64,000 nt of DNA from Ophiura sarsii (Eukaryota; Echinodermata; Ophiuroidea; Amphilepidida; Ophiuridae). Both the position numbers and the translations under genes were made by a program. Position 1 is the first letter of the stretch. Each line of letters starts with the position of its first letter. The DNA lies in the NCBI GenBank assembly GCA_035610835.1, contig CM069447.1, positions 40,351,437 through 40,415,436 on the forward strand, in the 5' to 3' direction. The notes below the pieces were generated by a model, which saw only the letters and a list, made by a program, of their open reading frames with translations, ran no database searches and had not been told where the DNA came from. Shown one piece after another: positions 36,485-49,503 of the stretch.

Positions 36485-37660
36485 ATTCACCCTTGAGGAT
36501 GTTCCAGGCGCGATTGTCATTATTTCTACGCTGCCATTAGGAATTCGTCACAATAATGTGACTTCACTTATGTGGCTGCTGACTATCATAATAAGCACTA
36601 ATATTGTAAAATCACCCTTTTCAACAGCTACCCAATATAGCTTGGGTCAATGAGACAACGTATCTTGGCCAATGATAACATGTTTGTTACGGCGGTTCTA
36701 GCACTCACAACTTCATGATTTTAAGTCCCGCGCTGTTCTGCTGGATCATACGTGATCACGACTGACTGTGCACAGTTGTATTCCAGTGGGATTAAATCGA
36801 GACTATTCTTTGGTAATGTCCGAAGGCTGACAGCAAAACTGTTAACTTTATTTGTTTGAAGTGGCTCTTTTTATTTCATTCTTTTCTTCCTTCTTTCCTA
36901 ACTTTCATTTCATTCAACCAGCATGCTTATATAGTCTTTTTAAGCCTGGCCCGAGCATTTTGCAATAGCCTGGTCGCTTAATTTTGCTTGAGACTGGTCC
37001 CTTCAAACAGACAAAGAAACAAACAAAAGTAAAAAAAAGTATTGAAAGAGACCTCTTTATACAAATATTTCAAAATAGGTTAATTTTGCATTCAGTTTCT
37101 GGTTTTCATAAAACTTCCTGTGTGCCAATGTTCTGATCACGCACGTGTTATGAATACGACTTGATTTTGTGTAATGTGCACACTATATCTGCAAAGCAAT
37201 TCATAACAATATTGACACTTCCTAAATCCACTAGCATAGATACAGATGTAATGAATTTATCTGACCAAAATATATTTATAAACATAAATGGATTGCACTA
37301 ATTATCCCGAACAAGACTCCTCTCAACACATATAAACACAAATAATTATTTATAGCAAAATAAATCAATATTATTTATTATAATGCTAAACACAATTGAG
37401 TTACATTATAAAAAAGATACATTAACAATTTACACACAAGAAGTCATATAAATGAAACATAAATTATTAAATATAATTTCATATATGTAATAATGCTGAA
37501 CTTGTTGGATGTGAGCCAAGTAAGAAAGGGTACAAACCCTTTTTGTAATGAATTGATTATTTATGTCCGCATACATATATTTACATGTGCATTGTTATTT
37601 ATTGCCCAATGTCACCATAGTCATTTAATAACCGCGATCCACGATTTAGATAGACATGAC
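36485..37660 (-). pseudogene. Relic fourth unit, internally deleted
   Basis: 36485-36795 matches the intron just downstream of the linker exon in copies A (7090-7400), B (29190-29490) and C (49860-50130), in the same orientation. 37065-37660 matches the 5'-flank duplicon. Everything between, meaning linker exon, PAN exon and signal exon, is missing and replaced by about 270 bases of unrelated sequence. This is best explained as a fourth tandem unit that lost all its coding exons by one internal deletion. It cannot make a protein. Confidence 0.7.
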
Positions 37661-37689
37661 GTAAAATGCATACAGTACAGCTCACATTA

Positions 37690-37800
37690 GAATGGACATT
37701 GCAATGACACTAACATTGCAATGACATTGCACTGACATTGTAATGACATTGCACTGACATTGCACTGACATTACAATGAAATTGCAATGACATTAAACAC
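37690..37800. repeat. Short tandem repeat (ACATTGCAATG-type, about 12 bp)
   Basis: Some nine degenerate copies of acattgcaatg or acattgcactg in a row. It lies immediately beyond the relic unit's flank. Confidence 0.75.
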
Positions 37801-38130
37801 TGCCTTGCGATGTAACCCGATTAGTGCAGTAATTGCAATGTTTGAGACTGGTCCCTTCAAACAGACAAAGAAACAAACAAACTGATGTGCGTTGACATTG
37901 TCCATTCAAACTGTACTGTAAGAGGGATGTCATCGTCTTCGGTAGGGGAGTGGGAAAGGGTCCCAAATATCCCGGTGAGGTCATAATTCTTTTTACATAG
38001 AAAATAGGGGGTCATGAAATTGTAGTAATTGTAATAGTTCAAAACAAAATTCTACAGCTGAAATTTGTTGCGCGTTCCGACTCCGAATCAACTGATATTC
38101 CTCATAAGAATAATATTTGTGTGTGTAAGA

Positions 38131-38168
38131 GGGGGGGGGGGGGGGGGGGGGGGGAGGGGGGGGGGGGG
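38131..38168. repeat. G tract
   Basis: Nearly 40 bases of G with one or two A. On the minus strand it would encode a run of prolines, a chance effect and not a gene. Confidence 0.8.
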
Positions 38169-38635
38169 TCATAAAAAGAATCAACATTTGAGTAGGGGAT
38201 CGTAAATATATTCGCATTGGGGCCATACAAAATTGAAGACGATAAAAGACATATTTGGGATCCCCCTACCAAAATGACAACCTCTAACCGCCCCCTTAAA
38301 TGAAATACTTGCATAAAGGCTTGTTTATACTGAGCATTATTTACCGTGCAACTCTGCCAGATAACCTTTAGATCCACCGCAGTGCAAAGCAAATCATCGC
38401 AGGTCACGCTGGGTCACTATTCAGTGTAACATCCTGTTGTCCTAATATTATTTAAAGACACACTCCGTCATTTGGTATAGGGAAGCCCCATAGTTGTATG
38501 TTGTTCTCCAACATTGGGTGTCTGTGCTGTTTGTGTTTTTTTCCCTACATAGCCACTCATTGCCAGAAGGAAAGAATCAAATGTTCTTCCGTTTTGCAAA
38601 TAAATAAGTTTATTAATATTAATGTCTTCTCCGTA

Positions 38636-39131
38636 TAACTTTTTTCCTTTTCCTTGTCACTCTATGAACAACTCTCACTCACTGTGACCGCTCGCCATCC
38701 TCTGACCTGTTTTAGCACATCGATGTAAGTTAGGGCAGGTCTTCCAGGTTTTCTTCTCCCATGCCTTGTTATCCAGTGAACCAGCTTTGACACACATTCT
38801 TGACTCCTAGAGTAGTGGCCTGAGAATCTTGTCCTTCTAACCCTTATCTTTTGGGTGATTTTGGGGAGGTCTCCATACAGCTCTGTGTTAGTTGTATGTT
38901 GCTTCGTGAATGTTGAGGACAACCCTCAGCATACGAGTATAACAGCCGACAAGTTGCTTTGCCTCACAGCCATGTAGTAACACAGATTCAACAGTTGCGG
39001 CGAACAGGCGAAGTTTGAATTTTCTTGGTAGGGTGGATTTCCAGATCTTGTTCAGCTTCCCACATGCTCTCCAAGCTGCTGCTTTACATTTCTTGATATC
39101 TGTTTTAGTGCTTGACATCCAGGCACCTAGG
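38636..39131 (-). pseudogene. RTE-like LINE relic, C-terminal part
   Basis: Two frames (38662-38922 and 38888-39166) together match the last 170 residues of the LINE at 57.97-60.43 kb: LGAWMSSTKTDIKKCKAAAW, then KIWKSTLPRKFKLRLF, GCYTRMLR and GHYSRSQECVSK. A frameshift near 38900 separates them. It shares 3' sequence with a scrap at 12285-12400. The polymerase part continues at 40998. Confidence 0.75.
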
Positions 39132-40997
39132 TAGGGGAGGTTGGGGCAACTGGACCGGTTAAGCATATTTCATGATATAAAAGCTTAAAGCTCGTGTAAA
39201 TATTTATGGAATTGCTATGAAAATATCACCCATGTAACTGTTTACATATAACATATAATCAATGTTTAAAAATATCCAAACAAAAGGCCAATTACCACTA
39301 ACTAAAAACTTTACTTGGCACGGTCCAGTTACCCCATCGTTGGGGCAACTGGTCCTATATGTTCCAACGGTTAGAATACACAGAAATCATTGATTGACAA
39401 CACGGTAACTAAGCAGTATTTTCTTTACAAACTCATTTCCATATTATTTAACGTGTAAAAATGATACAGGTCTCATGAAACCCATGTTTTATACAGTTTT
39501 CGTGGTTAACGTGTAAAAAGCAGTAATACTAATGGTGTACAAAGCAAGCGCAATTTTCGACTGCACGTTTATTATAGATAAAACGGTATGAACCTAGTTT
39601 ATGGTTACATGGTTGTGATATTCAGACGCCCCATACATTTGTCTATATATACCCTTTTCTTTAATGATTTTATTTACTTCATATAATCATCATTTAGTAC
39701 TTATAATAAACCATCTTGATATTTAGCCAGCTTTTCATGTTACAGGGGAAGTTAATCAATATGACAATGATGACCCAACGGTTGATATACACAAAAAGCG
39801 GTGGATAAAATACATAAATCATGATATTTCGTCATAGCAAATACCTTTACAGACACCATTCAAAATATAATAAAGATGTAATTCATAATACCGAGGTTTT
39901 AAACCATTCTAAAGCAATTTCACGTCATATTGTAACCCTTCAATATCAGAAATAGTGGTATTAGACCCGAAATGCCCCAAAATGTCTAAGAACTTGAAAG
40001 AATGTGAATTATTTCATATTCTATTTACATTTCAATACCGAGTCATGTTTTATTGACACTAAAAACTCATTTTCAAAATGAATTTTACAATTTTGATTAA
40101 GTTTTTGCAGGCGGTCCAGTTGCCCCACACCCCTTCGGACCACTTACCCCAACAAATGACGTAGCACTTTGTCGAGATGAAACGTTATTAAAACACGCCT
40201 GTGGCGTAATACATTTTACGCCAAAATGTTTTAAAACATACCACCATTTGTCATAATAATCAATAACTCCAATACATTTCAGAAAAAAAAGGCAAAACTG
40301 CATTTATGTTTTTAGCCATTACACAGATTTCTGTAGCTAGTGAGTATCTTTGAATTCGCAAATATTACGGCGTTCGGGTCCTACAAGTAGACGAGTGTCT
40401 TTAGATAAGTAAGAAATGGTGTACTTTGTTATTTGCAAATTCATGAACTAATAACTCTACCAAATGAATACCCGTGATAATGATTTAAGTTGAAGCATTC
40501 TTTAAATGATAATATTGATCGGAAATCCAAACCACCAATGTCCCGAATTAGCAATATGCGCCATTTTACGGTCATTTCAACCACAACCTATGGTTTTAAT
40601 CATATTTCGGAAAGTCCCTAAGCACACTACAATATAGCACCCATCAAATGCAATATGCACCTAGTATCTTAAGACGACTGTACTGCATGTATATATTTAC
40701 TGTTGCATATCTGTCAATCATATAAAGTACATTAAACATGATCTAAACCCATCTTCATATATCGCCCATACTATCTGTGAATTTTCAATCAGTCACTCAA
40801 GGAGTTAGCTTCAAAGATATGGAGAAAAATCACATGTGTAAATACCCTAAAGTTCCAAATGTTTTGGATTGTAGAAGGTAAAGATATATGTCAAGTATCA
40901 ACAAAAGTCGTATTGTTCAAAAGAAAGCAGTATGCCCATACAAAATCCTTCATTTCGGACTACTTGCCATACGGTCCAGTTGCCCGATATTCCCCTA
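39132..40997. mobile_element. 1.87-kb TA-flanked inverted-repeat element nested in a LINE relic
   Basis: The left end (39132-39156) and right end (40973-40997) are imperfect 25-base inverted repeats sharing ggcaactggacc. They interrupt a LINE fragment whose two halves (38640-39131 and 40998-41395) rejoin in the order of the intact element at 58.5 kb; the intact copy has ggta at the junction, so the target was TA. The motif ggtccagttgccccac or its complement occurs again inside (about 39306, 39341 and 40108). No transposase is visible, so the element is non-autonomous. Confidence 0.72.
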
Positions 40998-41395
40998 CTT
41001 CCGTTTACTTCATCTAGTTTGGTTTCATCATTTGTTCTGATTTCCAGAACTTGTTTGGTTGTATGCCATTAACTTTGTCTTCTTTGCATTCATAGTCAAG
41101 CCAACTTTAGCAATATCGTCTGCAAAGTCAAAATCTGTCACTGCTACACGTCCAACCCTTCTGCTTTTTCGCTTTTCTAGATGGAATCCAAGCTCTTCAT
41201 CCTTTCCTGGTATAGCAATTCTCAGGGCGAAGTCTAGTACAATAACAAATAGATATGGGGCAAGGGTGTCACCCTGAGGTACACCAGCTAAGATTTCGAA
41301 CAGATCTGTTTCCATCTGGAGAAATCACTTTAGCCATGGTTCTCCAACAGCATCGACGATCTGTCCTGGTATGCCATAAGTACAGATGACGTCAA
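40998..41395 (-). pseudogene. RTE-like LINE relic, polymerase core part
   Basis: Frame 41028-41315 reads GVPQGDTLAPYLFVIVLD, then TDFDFADDIAKVGLTMNAKKTK, which is polymerase motifs B and C of the same LINE type. After FADDIA about 25 residues present in the intact copy are missing, a small in-frame deletion. It is cut off at 41395. Together with 38636-39131 it is one dead element split by an inverted-repeat transposon. Confidence 0.75.
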
Positions 41396-43314
41396 TTATA
41401 AAATGTCATGTATCGTGACTAGTTGGAATATAAAACAAGCCCGTGTTTACGTTTACGTTTTATATTATACAGGAAGAGTATGCACTTTTATTTGCAACAC
41501 GCTGTCGGAAAGGTAGAGATGTACGACTTTTAGGCTATGTTTTATCACACACATACATTAGAAGTATAAGTTGTGACCCATGCCCTCTATCGCCCATTCT
41601 GGATGTGTCCAAGAAATTGGATTGACCCTAATGTTATATAACTACTTACCAACAACATAACAACAAGTGTCAGTCAGAGTTCACCTCTTTGTTAATGAGT
41701 TGCGCACAGAGTTATTGATTCTGTAAGATTCTGTAAATACTAAACTTAGATAGCGCCTATACATGCTTATAGAAGGTTGTTTGGCTGCATTCAAACCAAG
41801 TATGTCCCTGTTAATCCCCTCATTATGTCGCAAGAGTGTTGCCATAAATGTCTCCTAAAGCACAGCGATATATGCCTCCTAGATCACAACTCAGGACAAT
41901 AAATTAGCCCGAAACATTGAAAACAAACTGTTTGCAGGCGGGTAGCACCCATTTTTTTGGCCGCCAGGGCATAGAAATAGCCTAATTAAAAATAAGTAGT
42001 TTTTCGCTAATTGTCATGAAGTCGCACACCTTCGCACATAATGTTGAACTTGAACGACGGTACAATACTTTTAGCTACAGTTTGCGGCATATATGTTGAC
42101 CGTATGACACCGCACGGCTGAACAATAAATACATTGTAATCGTCTTCGAAAATAAACTCTTGAGGGCAACCATGATGCTATAAAACTAAACTGGATCTCC
42201 ACATCCCTATTAACGCCGACATTTAATAGGTTTAAAAAAGAACGTGGTTAAATAGTGAATACGGGAAGGATTTACTCTACATATAACCACTGCAATGAAC
42301 TGTGGATAATATTGTGACGAACGCGAAAAGGAAATACCATTGTGCGATCGATTTCGGGTTGTGCCCGTTAGTGGACAAAGGGACCATTAACACCAAGGAC
42401 ATAGTTAGTTGAATTTATTCATCCACAACATTTGTTTAGCACAATCAGGGCATTGACCATATACAATTATGTCATTGTGCCCTATGTTACTTTAGTAAGG
42501 TCACGTCACGTACCAATGTTCATACACAGAGTGAACAAAGTTTGTGGAGGACAAATAAAACGAACCCGCGAATTCAACAGACTTATGCATAACGTGTAAA
42601 TCAATAGGCGACTGGTCTCTATAATAGAATTTAAATAACAATCATGTTAAAGATCGGCAATGTGATTAGTGCTTTAATCATGGATCATTGATATCTCTTC
42701 TGTATCTACTATTCCTATGGTACATGCCATATTATAATGTAGTAAAGAAAGAATGCATGGAAAAGTACATGTATCTATAAGATTACTATGAGACTGTACA
42801 TTGCTGTACATCCCTTACTAAAGGTCAGATCTAAAGGTATACCTTTTTTACTTTTTTAACACATTATGGCTGGTAAATACCACATATTTGATATCAATGG
42901 AAAGCTTGAAACACATTTTATCAGCTACAATTACTTATTCTGTGATTAAAACTACTCTCTTTGAGAAATGCCATCTGCAAGTACGAAGTTTCACGTATTT
43001 CGCATGACATCGGTGTTCCCCACCTTACTGACTGGCCTTTTAAAAGGTATGCTATCCCCAAAGTATGCCAGCCGGTAGCCTTAGTCCCACTCTGCAAAGT
43101 GTTATGCATTTTATGGATGAAATGTCCGGCATTTTTTCATAAAAAAGCCACCAAGAAATTGTATATTTTCCCATAGCGTTACACTCAAATTACCCGGATG
43201 TGGCAATCGACGGCAACATTATTACCATTTCTCGACTATTGAGGGCAGTGCGTATAAGTATAGTAAACACATAAGAACGTAATCTATGTGCACACGATGT
43301 CAGACATGCAACTT
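41396..43314. other. Spacer: nothing recognised
   Basis: About 1.9 kb of AT-rich sequence between two LINE relics. Short frames only, no domain, no clear repeat structure. Confidence 0.45.
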
Positions 43315-44480
43315 TTTTTCTAAAGACGATAGAATGCATTAGCTGGTAATCCATAAAGAAAAGCATTGTTGTTATCAAGACGAGAGGTTATAAACGAATA
43401 AATTATTTGTTCTGTAGCATTATGACTAAGATATTTGTGGATTCTGCTGATATTACGCAGTTGAAATGCTGAGCAACGAATGACATTGGAGATGTGTGGT
43501 GATATAGTCATGGAAGAGTCGAAAAAATGCAACCAGATTCCGAGCTTTGGAGACTGAGGCAATTGTGGAGTTACGTACGTGTTCAATGTTCATCTTAGAC
43601 AATTGGTGGTGGGATCCAAACAGTAGAAATTAAGTTTTTTCATTGAGCTTTAAGACATTTTATTTCATCCATGTACGAATTTCCTTGATGCATAGTTCAA
43701 GAGTAGCTATGGCAGAGTCCGCATTTTGTTGAGATGAAGAATCACATGACAAATAAAGCTGATAGGGTAATTTGTGGCGAAGAATGATGTCACGGACAGG
43801 GTTTACTATTGCAGTCTAAGCACAGATCCTTGTGGAACAGAGTAACCAGTGGGTGAGATGTAGCAGCATCAATGCGAACATATTGGGGTCTATTGGAAAG
43901 GTAGGATTTGAACCAGTCCAAGGCTGCCAGAATGCCAAGATAATCATGAACACGAGATATGAGAGTGTTATGGTCAACAGTGTCAAATGCAGCACTTAGA
44001 TCAAGGAGAATTAAGCCTGTAATTTGTCCATTATTGAGAACTGTGAGAATGTCATTATTAACCCGACCCGAAGAAGAGCGGTTTCTGTTCCATGATATTG
44101 CAGATATATATGGATCCGATAAGGAATTGGTATTGATATGATCAGATATTCTTTTTGACACAATACTTTCAATCGTCTTTCCGAGAAATTGTAAATTTGA
44201 AATTGGTCTGTAGTTTTTTAAGATGTCCTTATCCAAACTAGGCTTCTTGATGAGAGGACGAACATGTTCTATGCAATTTTCTGAATTTGAAGGAAAGTAC
44301 CAGTTATCAGCAATATGGTAACAATGCTAGTTATATATGGTACAAAAATATCAATATTGTCTTTTATCAGTGATGTTGGCAGAGGATCAAGGTCACATGA
44401 TTTGGATGGTGATTTCATGATGACTTTTTTGATATCGTCATCATTGGTGGGTGCAAATGCAGTTAATTTAGGTATCAAGC
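43315..44480 (-). pseudogene. CR1-like LINE relic
   Basis: Broken frames at 44478-44269, 44236-43790 and 43586-43320 follow the order of a CR1-type reverse transcriptase: DPLPTSLIKDNI, YRPISNLQFLGKTIE, then LILLDLSAAFDTVDH (motif A with its Asp) and VPQGSVL in another frame. The YADD block is deleted between about 43810 and 43750, after which WM and LKLNEKT and the tail HYLSHNATEQ-type region follow. Several frameshifts; not functional. Confidence 0.75.
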
Positions 44481-45431
44481 AGGATAATAACTAATGACGT
44501 TGAAGGTTTTCCGAATGGTTACACTCTTTTCAATAATATTTTTGTACCTATCCCAATCATAATTTTACTGTGCATATTAGTTCCTCATGCAATTACCCAT
44601 CGGAACATAATGGTTGTCAATGGTAACTTGTTGAAATATCCTATATCGAGAAGTAAATGAGCACAAACGTTTACATTTCATATCTATTAGAGTTTGCAAG
44701 CAGATTTATTTGGGTATCCACCCTATAGTGATTAAAACGGCATTTTTAATTCCCCTATTTGAGAGCTCTCCAAAAATGTAAAATTTTGCTATCATCGGTT
44801 GAATACTTTTTTTTGTTATAGCCATGTATGTAAAACCGATTAATTAGGGCAAGTTCACTGTGTAGCGAATAGGGGAAAAGCCAAGGACAATGCAATCGAT
44901 TCATGATTACAGTTGTTACATAATAGTTGTCGCGGTTGTTGAAATATAATCTTATAGAATATAAAATAATCTACAAAATGAGAGCAAAATCATATTTGTA
45001 CCATGATACAGGGATGAGGAGTTATTGTAAATTGAACGAAGAATTGGGAACATTTTCTATATTCCCCGATAGAGATTGTACACAGCGCCGCCGCCACTGC
45101 CGCTGCCGCCACCGCCACCACCACAGCCAAACAGTTATAAAAATACCTGATTTATTCACACAATGTAGCTAGATAAATAGGCTTTCACATGACACCTTTA
45201 GTACCTGGTCTCTCACTATGCTTAGGGATGCAGACCATGACTACTGCACTATTACACCGTAAGCATTGTAAGTACTGATCGATCAAGTGTGAATTAAAGC
45301 ACATTCCCTATAGATGCGCACGCATACTGCCGGGCACTACGTCACCGGTCACACCATCTATACATATATAGGGCAGTAACAACATAGCGTTTGTCTGCCT
45401 CCTGGCGAGTTTGTCTGTAAGTTCAGCCAGC

Positions 45432-45450
45432 GGGGGGGGGGGGGGGGGGG
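45432..45450. repeat. G tract
   Basis: A run of about 19 G. One of about a dozen long G or C runs in the window (others near 8188, 22063, 25523, 26150, 28674, 34461, 38131, 47032, 49166 and 62488). Confidence 0.8.
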
Positions 45451-45657
45451 AAAGCCCTGTTCATCACTTAACAGGTGGCTAGTTTGGGCGGAATACTTCC
45501 CACGAAGTTGATATTTTGTTGGCATTGGTCGTCTTCAAGGGCAGTGCATTTTGATAGCAGTTTAAAAGTGACATTTTTACAGTATTTGTATGAGGATAAA
45601 GGAGCATAGAGACTTGTGGGATTGCCTCGGTAAAATCACCGGCATTTTTTAGCGAGT

Positions 45658-46262
45658 TCCTTACGCCCTCGTTGTCAGAGTCACTCTCCGATGGGAGTAG
45701 CCCGCGGGTTTGAACAGCTTGGTAGTCGGCAAATATAGAGTCGGGGATATGCCGCTAATTAGAACACCTTTGGTTGAGCCATTTTAGGTATCGTGCTTGG
45801 TTGATAATACTTGTTGGGCTGGAGGGGAACAGGCGAGGGCGTGTGTCCAGAGTCACTCTCCGACGGGAGTAGCCCGCGGGTTGGAACAGCTTGGTAGTCG
45901 GCAAATATAGACATTTCCCGTGATACATGTATGCCTATGTGGTTTCAACCATTTTCGGACCACCTCCCCAACACGGACGTTGCAGTCCACGCCGAAGGCA
46001 GAGCCGCGACGCGGCGCGCCCTGGGAAACTCACAAGGATTTTTACGAGTTATTTTTCATGCCTCTTAATTAATTTCATACTGTTACTAATTTGTCACATT
46101 TCTCCGATGGGAGTAGCCCGCGGGTTGGAACAGCTTGGTATTCGGCAAATATAGAGTCGGGGATATTCCGCTAATTAGAACAGCTTTGGTTGAGCCATTT
46201 TAGGTGTCGTGCTTGGTTGATAATACTTGTTGGGCTAGAGGGGAACAGGCGAGGGCGTATAT
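45658..46262. repeat. Threefold repeat of a 170-bp unit
   Basis: ctccgatgggagtagcccgc followed by ggaacagcttggta begins at about 45686, 45857 and 46101. The first and third copies run on to gaacaggcgagggcg; the second is cut short after 65 bases. Non-coding, GC-richer than its surroundings. Confidence 0.7.
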
Positions 46263-46404
46263 TACGTCTAATACTTTTCAAAATGTCCGTCCCAAAAGTG
46301 TTAGGGATAATTAGTATACACTGTTTTTCTAGCAAAGAGTGCAGATAAACTGTCGTGCTAACAGGACAGTCTATTTTCATTTTAAAGTCACTCTAAATCC
46401 ATGA

Positions 46405-46560
46405 TTTTGAAGTAATTAGGAATCGTATCACCCTGTAACTCAGATTGCATTTTATAAGTTATGATCAGAAAATGTAAGTCTGCAAGAAAATCAACTTTCA
46501 AAAATAAATCAAGGTTAGAGGGCATCCTCGGAAAAGATCGCGTAATATGCCTTTAATATT
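46405..46560 (+). repeat. Single arm of the foldback family
   Basis: Shares gaagtaattaggaatcgtatc and gaaaagatcgcgtaatatgcc with 61405-61564. A partner arm was not seen nearby. Confidence 0.55.
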
Positions 46561-49209
46561 ATGCATAGGCAACAGGATGCTGAACTAAAGATCGTCGTCT
46601 GCAAGGACTGGAATCATTAACCGGTGTAGAATCTCATGACTTTGTTTTAAAATATGACAAATTCTATAAGACTAAATATTCTGTATCAATCTATTTGATT
46701 GATCAAAAGTGAACTGGAAACGTTTAAATTGTTTTGTAACACTGTTGTCCTAGTCTGCTATCTACTGAAGATAATATTGTATTATTGGATTAAGAATGCT
46801 TAACAGTCAAATAGTACGTTTCAGCATTTGTACCTTGTTTATTTATATACACCGTGATTACAGCTAGAATTATATAATAATAATAAATATCTTCATATTT
46901 AGAAGTTATAGGCTTCTTTAATACAAGCTTCATGAATATATTGAATTGAATCTATTGCATTTTTGTTTGTTAACTTGATTCAATATCGATATGAAATAAG
47001 GGCTCAGATTTTCATCGCTTGGTAAAAAGGAGGGGGAGGGGGGGGGGGGGGGGGGGGGGGGTGTTCCCGCTCAATTTAAATTGGCTGCCACTATACAGGG
47101 GTCAAACATAAAAATAAATGTTCAATTTAACTAAAAAGCATCATGTTGTCCATGTTTAACAGAACATCGGATATAGCCAAAGTATTCTTAACTTTCTTGT
47201 CTATCCATGTTTCTCCTGGTGCCACACTAGGCTTCTGGACAACAAACCCTCCGAGAGATTATCCTGAAAGATAGAAAAGAAGATGGAATTGTGGTTATTG
47301 GATGAACATCTCCCAGGGCAAGAGAGGTCACAGAGCAGCCATGGTAACTATGTCTTTAGCAATTTTAGACTCATGAACACTATAGCTATATGCTGCAACT
47401 GGCCCAGTGGCCCTCAAATGCTGTTTACTTATATGGACAAAAGTGTCGCTGCTCCATCAGGTATGCAACAGCAACTCAACATAGTAAAAGGTGCCGCAGT
47501 CCCAAAGAGAACTATATATTGCTCTAGTCAAAGACGAAGCCACCTTGATTATTTCTCTCGGACCTGACATTTGACCCCAAGGTCATGGTTGATTTTTCTT
47601 CTTGTCTAATCAAAAGATATCACATGCATCACGTCCGATCAAAATCGGAGCATGTAATACATTTTACATGTGTATAGTGCAATGACCCCTTGTGAACCCA
47701 TATGACATGTCACTTTTGACCGATGAACACCCTATATGTGCATAGATCCAAGGAATCTTTTGACCAATTCTGACAATCACCAGTTATTTCCTCTGAGACA
47801 TTTTAAGTGAAGCATTTTAAGTGAATAGATTGAAGATTTATATTTTGACCATTAGTGACTCCTTCTTGACCTTTGACCTGGTTATGATTATTCACTTTTT
47901 TCTGATCATGTCAAATCAAACAAGATGAAACAAGTTTGGTCCAAATTACATGTATCCAAGGAATCTGTTGACCGATAATGACGGTGAAAAGTCATTTCCT
48001 CTATGACAAGAAGCATTTTAAGTGAACGGATTTAAAATTTACATTTTAACCCCTAGTGACCTTAAATAATTTTGCATTGTAAAAACAAAACTAAAGGGGT
48101 AAAAAAAAGTAATTCCCCCCTAAAATTAGATTACTTTTGTTTACATAACTTCACACACAAAAGAAGGTTCGAAAAGTTGAAACGATTATGAAAGGAGAAA
48201 ACGCTTGGCTACCAAAAATAAGTTTTACATTTTCGAAATCATGTTTACTTTTCCCAAAACAGCCACATTTCCCCAAAATGATGTTTTCAGAAAAAGTGGC
48301 ACTTGGTCCATACCAGTAAATTTAAAAACTCTCTCTCGTTATTTTTTGTACGAAAATTAGACCAAGTTTGTTTGCATAACTCCGCACAGAATTAATCGTT
48401 TTGAGAAATTTAAAAACTTGTCAAAAGAAAAAGTGCTTGGCTTCTCACAGAAAGTTTCTCCTGTTCAACATCATGTTTACTTTCCCCAAAATTGTCTCAT
48501 TTTCCCAAAACGATGTTCTCAGAAACAGTGGTAATTTTCAAAATTAATCGCGGAAGACCCCTTATGTGCAACGAACCAAAGCAAGGAATCTTTTGACAAG
48601 TTTTGACAGTCATCAGTCATGACGCACTTTAAGTGAAAAGAGAAAAAGATAACATTTTGACCCCTAGTAAACCCAAATATGTTTTTATTTTAAAAACCGA
48701 ACTATTATGTATGCGTACTGTCATAAGGAAGTATTATGTGGACCGATTCTGAACATTCTAAGTCATTTCACTAAATTGCAAAGCCACATGCAGTTAACAC
48801 TACATATTTTTTCAAGTTATTTAAAATTAAATTAAAGTACTCTAGTTTTGAATCCATCCGCGAGGCTACTGCCTCTTTCGACACCTAAATGTAATTGCAA
48901 AGTAGCCGGGTAGCCCAAATTTATTGTTGAAGGGACTTTTAATGAACTAAAAACACCATTTTGATTTCCGATTTATATTTCCTGGTTTTATTTCCCTGTT
49001 TTAACATTTAAACGCCACCAGTTAGTGGGTAGTCCAAAAATTAATGGACTTAATCGAGTTCACAATGAAACTGTTTCTTTTTAATATGTTTTGTTGTGCT
49101 CTATTTGTATTACATGAGCTTTTAACAAAACTATACTACTACTACTACTACTTTTACAAAACAGTGCCCCCCCCCCCCCCCCCCCCCCCCCCACCCCCAG
49201 GACACTTAC

Positions 49210-49503
49210 TCCATAGATCAAAGACACTGTTCCTATTACCAGCTCCACATTTCTGCAAAGAATTCCCGGTGCATTCCATATCGCATTCATCACCCGGAGC
49301 TTCGCCGTGTTTGTCATAAAACACTTTGTCCGCACCACACCAACACGCGTTTGAATTTTGCATTGCTACGTAGCGTTTGCCAGTATCTCGACAATGGTTG
49401 AAACAATGGTCGTGTGTCATAGAAGAACTATCAATACGGTCATCTGGGACAGCTCTATCTGTAATTTTGTCGATATAACATCCGAGGTACTGAGGCGGGT
49501 ATT
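49210..49503 (-). CDS. Copy C exon 4: WSC domain
   Basis: A 294-bp exon, phase 1 in (acceptor ...attgtag) and phase 1 out (TGGA followed by gtaagt), encoding 98 residues. It begins EYPPQYLGCYIDK, continues with HDHCFNHCRDTGKRYVAMQ, then ACWCGAD, DECDMECTG and QKCGAGNRNSVFDLW. The eight cysteines and the spacing GCY, CxxxC, CWCG, CxxxC, CGG-like are those of the WSC domain, a putative carbohydrate-binding module first known from yeast wall-stress sensors and also found in animal polycystin-1 and kremen. The phase matches the linker exon 0.8 kb upstream. The exit in phase 1 means at least one more exon, which I could not find; a 27-base C tract lies directly after the donor. It is the third different module attached to the same front. 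Confidence 0.8.

Larger units (their letters stand above)
44500..49209. other. Region downstream of the WSC exon: no exon recognised
   Basis: This should contain the remaining exons of copy C, since the WSC exon ends in phase 1, but none is recognisable. Visible: a dispersed repeat at 44540-44890 similar to 23200-23560, a CCG-rich microsatellite at 45085-45125, the threefold repeat 45658-46262, G tract 47032-47061 and, at 47570-48670, repeated ttgacc/tgacccctagtgacc phrases with inverted relatives. A plus-strand frame at 47283-47567 has no known domain. Confidence 0.45.

Noticed and set aside
37690..37800. CRISPR-like array
   Set aside because: Short degenerate tandem repeats without spacers in animal DNA.
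38102..38407. Proline-run protein on the minus strand
   Set aside because: The prolines are the translation of a 38-base G tract on the plus strand.
47283..47567. 94-codon plus-strand frame as a missing exon of copy C
   Set aside because: Wrong strand for copy C, no domain, and no matching splice phase.
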